Positions 17,234 through 25,165 of a stretch of DNA of 34,304 nt are shown here, piece after piece. This stretch comes from Acetobacteraceae bacterium UBA6159 (lineage in GTDB: Bacteria > Pseudomonadota > Alphaproteobacteria > Acetobacterales > Acetobacteraceae). A model generated the notes under the pieces. It did no database searches and was not told the DNA's origin. It saw only the letters and a list, made by a program, of their open reading frames with translations. The DNA lies in assembly GCA_002422345.1 (NCBI GenBank), contig DIUL01000176.1, positions 1-34,304 on the forward strand, given 5' to 3'. The position numbers and the translations under genes were made by a program. Numbering within the stretch: position 1 is the first letter of the stretch; each line of letters begins with the position of its first letter.

Positions 17234-17335
17234 GAGCGGGCAGCTTCTTTCGTCAGGGGATGGGTCTTTCGATGGGTCAGGGTGAGATCGCCTTGACCTG
17301 GGTAGCCGGTAACGGACGCCGCGATGGGGTGACCA

Positions 17336-17416
17336 TGCCCACCGGGGGACTCGAACCCCCACGTCTCACGACCGCGGATTTTAAGTCCGCTGCGTCTACC
17401 ATTCCGCCAGGCGGGC
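17336..17416 (-). tRNA. tRNA-Leu (anticodon UAA)
   Basis: The minus strand folds as a class II tRNA. The acceptor stem GCCCGCC / GGTGGGC has one G-U pair, followed by discriminator A. There is a D-arm GCGGAATGGTAGACGC, an anticodon stem GCGGA / TCCGC with loop CTTAAAA (anticodon TAA), a 13-nt variable region and a T-arm GGGGG-TTCGAGT-CCCCC. The 3' CCA is not encoded (TGG follows). It reads UUA codons, which are rare in such GC-rich genes. It lies 20 bp after the hydroxyacid dehydrogenase stop on the same strand. Confidence 0.96.
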
Positions 17417-17436
17417 ACCGGCCGGGAAGGTTTTTA

Positions 17437-18348
17437 TCAGCGCGGGAGAGTACAGGCGATATCCAACGCGCGCCGGATCAGGTTGTCGCTCGCCTCGGGT
17501 GTCCGAAAGGCGCTGTGGGCAGTCACGGTCACGTTCGCCAGCGTCGTGAGGACATGGCCAGCCGGCAGGGGCTCCACATCGAACACATCCAGGGCCGCGT
17601 GGCGCAGATGGCCCGAGCGCAGGGCCGCGATCATCGCCGCTTCATCCACAATGGCGCCGCGAGCGGTGTTCACAAGGATCGCGCCGGTGCGCATCCGGGC
17701 GATCCGTTCTGCCGACAGAAAACCGCGGGTTTCGTCGTTCAACAACAGATGAAGGGAAAGGACATGGCTTTCGGCCAGCAGCGTATCTAGATCGACGAAG
17801 GTCACGTTCGGCGCGGTCTTGGGGGTCCGGTTCCAGGCCAGCACCCGCATACCCGATCCTGCTGTGATGCGGGCAACTTCGGCCGCGATTCCGCCGAAGC
17901 CCAGCAGGCCGATGGTCTTGCCGGTCAGTTCCATGCCCTCCGTCCTCGGCCACTCGCCCTGGCGCATGGCGCCATCCATCCGCGCCACTCCACGCGCCGC
18001 GGCCCACATCAGGGCGACGCTGTGTTCGGCGACGGCCGTATCCCCGTACCCCTTGATGATATGGACGGTGATGCCGAGTTCGGCGAGTTCCTCGGGGTTC
18101 ATGTAGCTCCGGGCGCCGGTGCCGAGGAAGATGACGTGCTTCAGGTCCTTGCAATGCCGCAGCGCCTCGGTCGGCAACTGGGAATGGTCGTCCAGCACGA
18201 AGTCATATCCGGCGAGCAGACTAGGCAGCATGTCAGCCGTGATCGAAGTGGTTTCCTCATGAATATCGACCGGCGGATCGGTTGGACGCACGACGTTGTG
18301 GAAGACGGTCGCCAGACCGTCGACGGCATCCATGAACAGGCCCTTCAT
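17437..18348 (-). CDS. D-2-hydroxyacid dehydrogenase
   Basis: This 303-residue NAD(P)-dependent dehydrogenase of the D-isomer 2-hydroxyacid family interconverts 2-oxo and D-2-hydroxy acids. The NAD motif is TIGLLGFGGIAAEVARI. Catalytic residues are the Arg in NTARGAIVDE, the Glu in DVFDVEPLP and the His in VTAHSAF, all in normal order. The ATG at 18348 follows GAGGGAG and matches the family N-terminus; the frame stays open far upstream only because it runs antisense to the penicillin-binding protein gene. It diverges from that gene across 99 bp. The substrate is not determinable; phosphoglycerate dehydrogenase-like activity is one option. Confidence 0.88.
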   Translation of the reverse strand: MKGLFMDAVDGLATVFHNVVRPTDPPVDIHEETTSITADMLPSLLAGYDFVLDDHSQLPTEALRHCKDLKHVIFLGTGARSYMNPEELAELGITVHIIKGYGDTAVAEHSVALMWAAARGVARMDGAMRQGEWPRTEGMELTGKTIGLLGFGGIAAEVARITAGSGMRVLAWNRTPKTAPNVTFVDLDTLLAESHVLSLHLLLNDETRGFLSAERIARMRTGAILVNTARGAIVDEAAMIAALRSGHLRHAALDVFDVEPLPAGHVLTTLANVTVTAHSAFRTPEASDNLIRRALDIACTLPR

Positions 18349-18447
18349 GCGAACTCCCTCGCGTGCGACTGCCGCGACTTTGCGCAACGACCTTCGCCAT
18401 CGCAAGAGAAGGATTTTGCCGCGATGGCGTGTTAGGCAGTCCGGGCA

Positions 18448-20283
18448 ATGGCTCGTCCCACCCGCCAAACCACCCCGGCCCGCCGATCTGCGGAGACCGC
18501 CCACGCCCCGACCCGGGCCGGTGGGCGTGACGTTGACGTGGTTGCCCCGCGTGCCAAGGAGAAAGGCCGCCGCTGGGATTGGTTCCTGCTGAAATGGATG
18601 GTGATTCTGACCATCTGGGGGTCTCTTGCGGTTGCCGGCGTGCTGCTGTGGTTTGCCCACGACCTGCCCCGGCCGGATACCGCGCTGGACACGATCCGCC
18701 GGCCAAGCCTGATGCTGCAGGACCGTTCGGGCAAGACATTCGCCACCTTCGGGGACCTGGAAGGGGAATCGCTTCGGCTGTCCGACATGCCGCCCGCCTT
18801 GCCCGCGGCCCTGGTCGCGGTGGAGGACCGGCGCTTCTGGTATCATTTTGGCGTCGACCCGATTGGCCTGGCGCGTGCCATCTGGGTCAACTTCAATGCG
18901 GGGCGCGTGGTGCAGGGTGGCTCCACCATCACCCAACAAGTGGCCAAGACCCTGTTCCTGTCCAACGCCCGCACCTTCCGGCGTAAGATGCAGGAGCTGA
19001 TCCTGACCTTCTGGCTGGAGGAGCGGTTCACTAAACAGGAAATCCTGGAAATCTACCTGAACCGCGTCTACCTCGGAGGCGGCGCCTGGGGCGTCGATGC
19101 GGGGTCGAAGTTGTTCTTTGGCGTATCCGCCCGCAAGGTGAACCTCTGGCAGGCGGCGCTGCTGGCTGGCCTGCCCCGCGCGCCGTCGCGCTTCAACCCG
19201 AATACCAGCACCTCGGCCGCTACTGCTCGCACCAAGGAAGTGCTGACTGCCATGGCGGACACGGGCGCGATCACCGAGGCGCAAGCTCAGGCCGCCATGG
19301 CGCAGATCGCATTTCCTTCGGTCCCTCGCATCGGACCTGGCTGGTTCGCCGACTGGATCGCGACCCCCGCCGGGAGCTCTGTTCCCGAGAACCAGGATGC
19401 GGTCATCCGCACTACCCTGGACAATCGCCTGCAAGCCTCTGCCGAGGCAAAGGTGGCGGCCATGCTCGACGGACCAGGTGCGGCTGCCGGTGCCACCCAG
19501 GCGGCCATCGTGGTCATGGATGCTGGTACAGGGGCCGTACGGGCGATGGTTGGTGGACGCAATCACCGGGAAAGTTCGTTCAACCGCGCTACCCTCGCCC
19601 GTCGCCAACCGGGATCAGCCTTCAAACCCTTCGTCTGGCTCGCGGCGCTGGAGCACGGGATGAACCCCGACGACCTGGTGTTGGATGCCCCCATCCGCAT
19701 CGGAAAGTGGAGCCCCCGTAATCATGAACATCGGTTCCTCGGGGAAATTTCTCTGGAGGAAGCGCTCGCCCAATCGGTCAACACCGTGTCCGTCCGCCTG
19801 CTTCTCAAATATGGCGGTCCCAAGGGCATGATTGCGGTCGCTCGGCGTCTGGGGCTGGAAGACCCGCTGCCGAACGATGCTTCCCTGGCGCTGGGAACCG
19901 GAGAGGTCACGCTGCTCGACCTGACCGCGGCCTATGCCCCCTTCTTCAACGGTGGGCGGCGGGTGGAGCCGTTCGGGCTCGATCGCGGCATGGCGCCACA
20001 CCTGCCCCCGGTGATCAGTTCCGATCAGGCAGCGATGATGGCGCGGATGCTGGGGGCCGTCGTCTCGCGCGGGTCCGGCCGAGCGGCGGCGGTGCCGGGG
20101 GTAAGGGTGGCGGGAAAGACCGGTACGACGCAGGATTTCCGGGACGCTTGGTTCATCGGCGCGTTCAACGGCCAAATGATCGGGGTTTGGTTCGGCAACG
20201 ACGACAACCGCCCTATGAAGAACGTGGTCGGCGGAGGCCTGCCAGCCAGATTGTTCCGGGAGATCGCCCTGGCGGCGAAGTGA
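18448..20283 (+). CDS. Class A penicillin-binding protein (GT51 plus transpeptidase)
   Basis: This 611-residue bifunctional peptidoglycan synthase is anchored by one membrane helix (about 46-70) after a basic cytoplasmic tail. The GT51 domain carries catalytic Glu126 in VEDRRFWYHFGVD, QGGSTITQQVAKTLFL, and EIYLNRVYLGGGAWG. The transpeptidase domain has the three penicillin-binding motifs: Ser390-x-x-Lys393 (SAFK), SVN at 443-445 and KTG at 557-559. It is short compared with E. coli PBP1A (850 residues) and lacks the inserted OB-like region, as do many alphaproteobacterial pbp1A-like proteins. It converges on the aminotransferase gene, with a hairpin between. Confidence 0.93.
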   Translation: MARPTRQTTPARRSAETAHAPTRAGGRDVDVVAPRAKEKGRRWDWFLLKWMVILTIWGSLAVAGVLLWFAHDLPRPDTALDTIRRPSLMLQDRSGKTFATFGDLEGESLRLSDMPPALPAALVAVEDRRFWYHFGVDPIGLARAIWVNFNAGRVVQGGSTITQQVAKTLFLSNARTFRRKMQELILTFWLEERFTKQEILEIYLNRVYLGGGAWGVDAGSKLFFGVSARKVNLWQAALLAGLPRAPSRFNPNTSTSAATARTKEVLTAMADTGAITEAQAQAAMAQIAFPSVPRIGPGWFADWIATPAGSSVPENQDAVIRTTLDNRLQASAEAKVAAMLDGPGAAAGATQAAIVVMDAGTGAVRAMVGGRNHRESSFNRATLARRQPGSAFKPFVWLAALEHGMNPDDLVLDAPIRIGKWSPRNHEHRFLGEISLEEALAQSVNTVSVRLLLKYGGPKGMIAVARRLGLEDPLPNDASLALGTGEVTLLDLTAAYAPFFNGGRRVEPFGLDRGMAPHLPPVISSDQAAMMARMLGAVVSRGSGRAAAVPGVRVAGKTGTTQDFRDAWFIGAFNGQMIGVWFGNDDNRPMKNVVGGGLPARLFREIALAAK

Positions 20284-20312
20284 CGGGATCGGTCCTGCAC
20301 CGGCCGATCCCG
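20284..20312. terminator. Bidirectional terminator hairpin
   Basis: A 9-bp perfect stem (CGGGATCGG / CCGATCCCG) with an 11-nt loop starts directly after the penicillin-binding protein stop and fills most of the 37-bp gap to the convergent aminotransferase stop. No T-run is present. Confidence 0.6.
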
Positions 20313-20320
20313 ATCATCGC

Positions 20321-21697
20321 TTACTGCGCGCGAAGTTCCGCCCAGGTCGCATCCAGCGCCTTACCAAGGCGTTCGGCGACCTGGTCGATTTCCTCCTCGG
20401 TGATGATCAACGGCGGAGAGAACGCGATCCGATCCCCGACGAAACGCGTGATCAGGCCATTGGCCCGAGCGTGCTTGTCCACGGTCGCGCCCACCTTCCG
20501 CGCCGGGCTGAATTGCGCGCGGGTTGTCTTGTCGGCGACCATCTCGATCCCCGTCATCAGGCCGACACCGCGGACCTCCCCCACCAGAGGATGGTCAGCG
20601 AACTTTCCGATAGCGGATTGCAGATAGGGTCCGACCCGCTGGACGTGGCCGATCATGTCCATTTCGTCGTAGATCCGCAGCGTTTCCATCGCGACGGCGG
20701 TTGTCACCGGGTGGCCGGCATAGGTGTAGCCATGGGCGAAGTTGCCCAGCTTGCGGCTCTCATCAAGCATGGCATCGAACACGCGCTGGTTGATGATCGT
20801 GGCCGAGATCGGCTGCATCCCTGCCGACAACGCCTTGGCCGAGGAGATCATGTCCGGCTTCAGGTCGTAGGTCTGGCTGCCCCACATGTTGCCAGTGCGC
20901 CCGAATCCGCAGATCACCTCATCGGCAATGAACAGCATGTCGTATTTGCGGATGACGGCCTGGATCTTCTCCCAATAGGTCCGCGGCGGGGTCAGTCCGC
21001 CGCCAGCGCCCATGACGGGTTCGGCTATGAAGGCCGCGCAGGTTTCTGGCCCCTCGCGCAGGATCAGTTGTTCCAGGGAGTCAGCGAGGCGGGTGGCGAA
21101 CTGCTCTTCGCTCTCTCCATCGACGTGGTGACGGTAGTAATGGGGGTAGTCCGTGTGCAGGAAGCCCGGGAAGGGCAGGCCGAAATCAGCGTGCATGTCC
21201 GGCTTGCCGGACGCGCTGATCGAGGCCGACGTGCTGCCGTGATAACCCATGCTGCGGCCGATGATCTTTCGCTTTTCCGGCTTGCCGATCGCGTGGTGGT
21301 AGTACCACACGAGCTTCAGGGCGGTGTCGTTGGCTTCGGACCCCGAGCATTGGAAAAGCACCTTGCTCATGGGAACAGGTGCGATCGACAGCAGTTTTTC
21401 CGCCAGGTCGACGCCCGGTTCGTTCGTCGTGCCGCGATACAGGTGGTAATAGCCGAGCTTCCGCATCTGCTCGTAGGCGACACGGGCGAGGCGTTCGGAG
21501 GCATAGCCGAGGGACGCGCACCACAGCCCGGCGGCGGCGTCGATGTACTCGGTGCCGTTATCGTCGTAGATACGGCAGCCATCGCCGCGGCCGATGACCA
21601 TCGGGCCGAGTTCAAGATGCTGCACAAGATTGGTCTGGGGATGGACGATGCTGGCAATATCACGAGCCTGCACCGAATTGGGGGCGACGTAGGTCAT
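20321..21697 (-). CDS. Class III PLP-dependent aminotransferase (omega-transaminase-like)
   Basis: This 458-residue fold-type I aminotransferase is likely to transfer the amino group of an omega-amino acid or diamine to pyruvate or a similar 2-oxo acid. Motifs are QCSGSEANDTALKL (phosphate cup), SMGYHGST, AAFIAEPVMGAGGG, the PLP-contacting DEVICGFGRTG, and the Schiff-base Lys in ISSAKALSAGMQPISA, then the FAHGYTYAGHPV loop. The ATG at 21697 has a GAGAGG site lying in one arm of a small hairpin (CTCTCG/CGAGAG, 21705-21725), which could dampen translation. It lies 61 bp after the second WcbI-TPR gene on the same strand, so it may be the last gene of that cassette. Confidence 0.92.
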   Translation of the reverse strand: MTYVAPNSVQARDIASIVHPQTNLVQHLELGPMVIGRGDGCRIYDDNGTEYIDAAAGLWCASLGYASERLARVAYEQMRKLGYYHLYRGTTNEPGVDLAEKLLSIAPVPMSKVLFQCSGSEANDTALKLVWYYHHAIGKPEKRKIIGRSMGYHGSTSASISASGKPDMHADFGLPFPGFLHTDYPHYYRHHVDGESEEQFATRLADSLEQLILREGPETCAAFIAEPVMGAGGGLTPPRTYWEKIQAVIRKYDMLFIADEVICGFGRTGNMWGSQTYDLKPDMISSAKALSAGMQPISATIINQRVFDAMLDESRKLGNFAHGYTYAGHPVTTAVAMETLRIYDEMDMIGHVQRVGPYLQSAIGKFADHPLVGEVRGVGLMTGIEMVADKTTRAQFSPARKVGATVDKHARANGLITRFVGDRIAFSPPLIITEEEIDQVAERLGKALDATWAELRAQ

Positions 21698-21758
21698 GCT
21701 GGGCCTCTCGCTGAATGATCGAGAGAGCGTAACCAGTCCCAACGCCCGGGTCGAGGCG

Positions 21759-23144
21759 TCAGGTGCGTGTTTGTTTGGCCCGCACAGACAGGCGACGGGC
21801 CAGCAGCGTGAGTAGTTTCCCGATGGCCTCATTGCGCGGGTAAAGGGCGTCGGCTTCGTGGGCCACGCGTATGGCTTCGTCGGTTTCGCCGGCGCGGTCG
21901 AGCAAGCGAATCAGAAGGGCGTATCGCGGAGGATCGAACGGCTCGATCGGGTCGGCGGCCTGTTCCCGCATCAGGCGCAGGGCGGTGGTCACATCGCCAA
22001 GCTGCATCAGCGCAAACGGAACCCGAAGCCGGTTGAAATGGGCCCCAGGATCGAGGCGATGGGCCATCAGGTGCGCTTGCCTGGCCCCATCGTGATAGCC
22101 GCTCCGCAGCAGCAAGCCGGCCAGAAAGCTGTGATGGGACGCGACGTCGGGATCATGCAGGGCCGCGTTGCGGGCCGCCCGAATCGCGCCATCGTCATCG
22201 CCCAGGCGTTGCCGACTGCCGGCGAGCGCGATCCATCCCGGCGCTGACCCCGGCGACTGTTCCAACGCTTGTTCGAGCAAAAGACGGATCGCGGTTGGGT
22301 CGCCTCCGCGACGGACCAGCCCGAGGGCCTCGGCCAGTCGGGGGTTCCACGCTCCTGTCAGATAGCGCCGGACAGAGTCCGCGAAGGAGAAGCGGCCTTC
22401 GTGATGGAACCGATACAGAGTCCCATGATCGGCGTAGCGCAAGCCGAAATGGTGGACGACACTGGGATGGATGGGGCATTCGGCGGATGGGAGCATCGTG
22501 CCCCGCTCCCAGGTCTCGATCCGTCGCAGGATGGCTTCGTCCACGCCCATGTCACGGAACAACGTCACGGCCAGGTGTTTCATGATCCGCGGGCCGGGGT
22601 GAGTGACCGTGGTAAACAGGGCCTCGTCGCGGAAATGGTCGGCAATGATGCGGGCGACCTGAAAGCCCAAGGTTTCATCCAGCCGCCTCTGCTTGGCGAT
22701 GGTGATGTCGTACAGCCGATCCAGATCGGTGACCGTGGTGACATCCAGATCAATGTAGGCGCGCGCCGCTGTTTCCACGTCTGTGCCGGCCTGGATGGCA
22801 CGGTCGAGATGGGAGTCGCTCATGTCAGCGGGAAAAGGGCCTTGCTGGCAATCAGCCGTGGCCTCGTTGCCGGCTCGCTCCGTACCGGCGAACGGCCACA
22901 GGAACGTGCCGATGACCACGGGAAAGCGGTGCTCGGGGCGATCGGACGGAAGCTGCTGGGTGGCGAAGGCCTGTTCCTGCACGGCCAGCCTGTCGGCCTG
23001 CGCGACGGTCTGGTGATCGACCTCGGTCTGCCTGATCCAGCGCCGGACGTGGAATGTTTCAGCCTTTGTGTATGGCTGGACATACTTGTCGTACAGACCA
23101 CGCAGCGCGCCGGCCTGGCAGTTCCCGACGAAGACGATCTTCAC
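21759..23144 (-). CDS. WcbI-like domain plus TPR protein (second paralogue)
   Basis: This 461-residue protein opens with MKIVFVGNCQAGALRGLY, the GNCQ signature of WcbI-family proteins. WcbI of Burkholderia pseudomallei binds CoA and is proposed to acetylate capsule. The N-terminal ~285 residues parallel the neighbouring paralogue, including PRIMKHLAVTLFRDMGVDEA and ECPIHPSVVHHFGLRYAD. The C-terminal part, from about 290, carries TPR-like helical repeats (GWIALAGSRQRLGDDDGAIR and later units). The start is a GTG at 23144 with no Shine-Dalgarno, only 14 bp after the upstream paralogue and beside a 22-bp palindrome. It is cytosolic by lack of a signal peptide. A role as acyltransferase is inferred. 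Confidence 0.78.
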   Translation of the reverse strand: MKIVFVGNCQAGALRGLYDKYVQPYTKAETFHVRRWIRQTEVDHQTVAQADRLAVQEQAFATQQLPSDRPEHRFPVVIGTFLWPFAGTERAGNEATADCQQGPFPADMSDSHLDRAIQAGTDVETAARAYIDLDVTTVTDLDRLYDITIAKQRRLDETLGFQVARIIADHFRDEALFTTVTHPGPRIMKHLAVTLFRDMGVDEAILRRIETWERGTMLPSAECPIHPSVVHHFGLRYADHGTLYRFHHEGRFSFADSVRRYLTGAWNPRLAEALGLVRRGGDPTAIRLLLEQALEQSPGSAPGWIALAGSRQRLGDDDGAIRAARNAALHDPDVASHHSFLAGLLLRSGYHDGARQAHLMAHRLDPGAHFNRLRVPFALMQLGDVTTALRLMREQAADPIEPFDPPRYALLIRLLDRAGETDEAIRVAHEADALYPRNEAIGKLLTLLARRLSVRAKQTRT

Positions 23145-23145
23145 C

Positions 23146-23167
23146 GCGGCGTAGCGAGCTACGCCGC
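23146..23167. promoter_or_regulatory. 22-bp perfect palindrome at the paralogue junction
   Basis: The arms GCGGCGTAGC and GCTACGCCGC meet around a 2-nt centre (as RNA, about an 8-9-bp stem with a small loop). The palindrome contains the TAG stop of the first WcbI-TPR gene and ends two bases before the GTG start of the second. It could control translation of the second gene or RNA stability between them. Confidence 0.5.
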
Positions 23168-24877
23168 CGGCAGAACCTCAAGCGGATGTTTATGCGTCCG
23201 CTCCGCCCGCTCTCTCAGGAAATCCCGCAGTTTCGTCAGGGATGGCTCACCGGGCCGCAAGGCCAGCGCATCGTCGCAAGCCTGTTCGGCCTCGTCCAGC
23301 ATCCCGCGCCGCGCGAGAACGCGGCCGAGATGCCCATGGTATTGCCATTTCCCCGGATCAGCCGCGATCGCCTGGCGCGCGGCATCCGTTGCGGCAGCGT
23401 CGTCATGGCCTGCAAAGCACACGCGGCTCAAGGCAAACAGAACCGTCGGGGCATCCGGATGCATCGCCAGGGCTCGGCGGAGGTAGATTTCCGCTTCCTT
23501 GTGGCGATGAAGCCGGCTGAGAAGATCGCTGTAGACGGTGAACGCGGACAGATGCGGCGGTGAGCAGTGAACTGCCAGTTCGGCGTAGTGCAGGGCTTCC
23601 GGCACATCGCCGGCGCGCTCCAGTAGGCGGGCCAGCATCGCGTATTGCTCGCTGGTCGGCGGTTCCATCGGGTCGTCCAGCTGTTCGCGCATGAACTGCA
23701 TGGCGGCGTCGACATCGCCGCTGTGCAGTAACGCCATCGGGAGCATACGCCGAGCGTCGCGCGCGGGTGGATCGATTTCCCATCCGGCACGGAAGATTTC
23801 CGCGGCACCGGCATGGTCACCGGTCCGGAACAGCAGGCTGCCGAGATAGATATAGTGCCGGGGCGTTTCCGGATCGTACGCGATGGCCTTGCGTACGGCC
23901 TCGATTGCTTCCTGGTGCTTGCCCTGCCGGCTGAGGTTGGTGGCCATGGCGGACCAGCCGGGGCCGGAGGTCGGGGATTCGGCCAGGGCTTTCTCCAGGA
24001 TCGCCTGGGTCGGCACCGGCGCGCGGCGGTGGGCGGTCCGTTCCAGCCCTTCCGCCAGGGCCTTGTTCCAGGTCCCGGCGATATAGCGGTGGACCCATTC
24101 CTCGAACGTGTAAAAGCCTTCGCCGTGGAACCGGTACCTCGTGTTCTCGTTGATGTAGCGCAGGCCGAAATGCCGCGCGACGCTCGGGTGGATCGGGCAT
24201 TCCGGCGGCGGCAGGCCAGCGTTCTTCTGCCAGCGGTCGATCCGCTTGATGATCGACTCCTCCACGCCCATCGACCGGAACAGGGTCATGGCGAGATGCT
24301 TCATGATCCGCGTTTCGGGGTGGTAGGACGTGCGGAAAAGCTGCTCCTCGCGGAAATGCTCCTCGATGATGGACCCGACATCGTAGCCGAGTTCCTGGTC
24401 CATCCGCTTCTGCTTGTTCACGACAATTCCGAACAGGCGATCGAGGTCCATCGCCTTCGGCACGTCCATCTCAATGTACTGGCGGGCGGCTTCCTTGGGG
24501 TCGATGTCATCGCGGATCAGGCGATTGAGCTGTGAGTCGCCAAGCTGCGCCGGAAAGGGGCCAAGCAGAAAGCCGGTCTCGGGCTTGTTGCCGGGACGCT
24601 CCCGCCCCGCATAGGGCCATAGGAAGTTGCCACCAACGACGGGGAATTTGTGGATGTCCAGCCCGTCGCGCGGCGTGACGGGCCCGGCCTTGGTGGCGAA
24701 GTCCTGCGCCTGAACCGCGACCACATCGGCGCTGGCCAGCAGTGCGGCACTGCCGTCGGTCTTGGCGTTATGGGACGCGATGTGGAACGACTGGTGGCCC
24801 GAGTAGGGCTGAACGTACCGGATATACAGGGCATGCAGCGCCCCGGCCTGGCAATTTCCGAAAAATACGATCTTCAC
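23159..24877 (-). CDS. WcbI-like domain plus TPR protein (first paralogue)
   Basis: This 572-residue protein starts MKIVFFGNCQAGALHALY (GTG start at 24877, GAGG about 11 nt upstream) and is a clear tandem paralogue of the next gene. Blocks shared by both include FLWPYAGRERPGN/FLWPFAGTERAGN, HPETRIMKHLAMTLFRSMGV, and ECPIHPSVARHFGLRY. The WcbI-like region covers about 1-290. The TPR region from about 295 is longer than in the partner, with several units (GWSAMATNLSRQGKHQEAIE, HYIYLGSLLFRTGDHAGAAE, and others) that could bind the carrier protein or other partners. It follows the ACP gene by 43 bp. The reaction is unproven; acyl transfer to a surface glycan is the best guess. Confidence 0.78.
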   Translation of the reverse strand: MKIVFFGNCQAGALHALYIRYVQPYSGHQSFHIASHNAKTDGSAALLASADVVAVQAQDFATKAGPVTPRDGLDIHKFPVVGGNFLWPYAGRERPGNKPETGFLLGPFPAQLGDSQLNRLIRDDIDPKEAARQYIEMDVPKAMDLDRLFGIVVNKQKRMDQELGYDVGSIIEEHFREEQLFRTSYHPETRIMKHLAMTLFRSMGVEESIIKRIDRWQKNAGLPPPECPIHPSVARHFGLRYINENTRYRFHGEGFYTFEEWVHRYIAGTWNKALAEGLERTAHRRAPVPTQAILEKALAESPTSGPGWSAMATNLSRQGKHQEAIEAVRKAIAYDPETPRHYIYLGSLLFRTGDHAGAAEIFRAGWEIDPPARDARRMLPMALLHSGDVDAAMQFMREQLDDPMEPPTSEQYAMLARLLERAGDVPEALHYAELAVHCSPPHLSAFTVYSDLLSRLHRHKEAEIYLRRALAMHPDAPTVLFALSRVCFAGHDDAAATDAARQAIAADPGKWQYHGHLGRVLARRGMLDEAEQACDDALALRPGEPSLTKLRDFLRERAERTHKHPLEVLPAA

Positions 24878-24920
24878 GACAGCAATGCCTCACCGAAACG
24901 GATCATGATCAGCGTGATCG

Positions 24921-25163
24921 TCAGGCCGCGGTCAGAGCGCGAACGCGATCGTACATGGCCCCGACATTGGCAAAACCGTAGATTTCCTCGTCATCGAAGC
25001 GGATGGAGAACGCCCGCTCCACCGCCATGATGACGCTGGCGTGGGAAATCGAGTCCCATCCGTCGATATCCTCGGCCGTGGTCTCGGGACCGAACAGCGC
25101 CTTGTCGGCGCCCAGTTCCTCGGCGATCACGGCGCACAGGGTCTGGAATTTGTCATCGGCCAT
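24921..25163 (-). CDS. Acyl carrier protein
   Basis: This 80-residue acidic helical protein has the phosphopantetheine attachment site Ser38 in GWDSISHASVIMAVE, the usual DS(I/L) context, and an FDDEEIYGFANVG segment matching helix III of carrier proteins. The ATG at 25163 has GGAAGG at good spacing, while an ATG two codons upstream sits too close to it. It starts 2 bp after the stop of the acyl-AMP ligase, so the two are translated together and presumably form a loading pair. It is separate from fatty-acid synthesis genes, so it is a dedicated carrier rather than the housekeeping AcpP. Confidence 0.9.
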   Translation of the reverse strand: MADDKFQTLCAVIAEELGADKALFGPETTAEDIDGWDSISHASVIMAVERAFSIRFDDEEIYGFANVGAMYDRVRALTAA

Positions 25164-25165
25164 GG

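Noticed and set aside
18349..19608. 5' extension of the hydroxyacid dehydrogenase frame by 420 codons
   Set aside because: The extension is antisense to the penicillin-binding protein gene; the ATG at 18348 has a good ribosome site and matches the family start.
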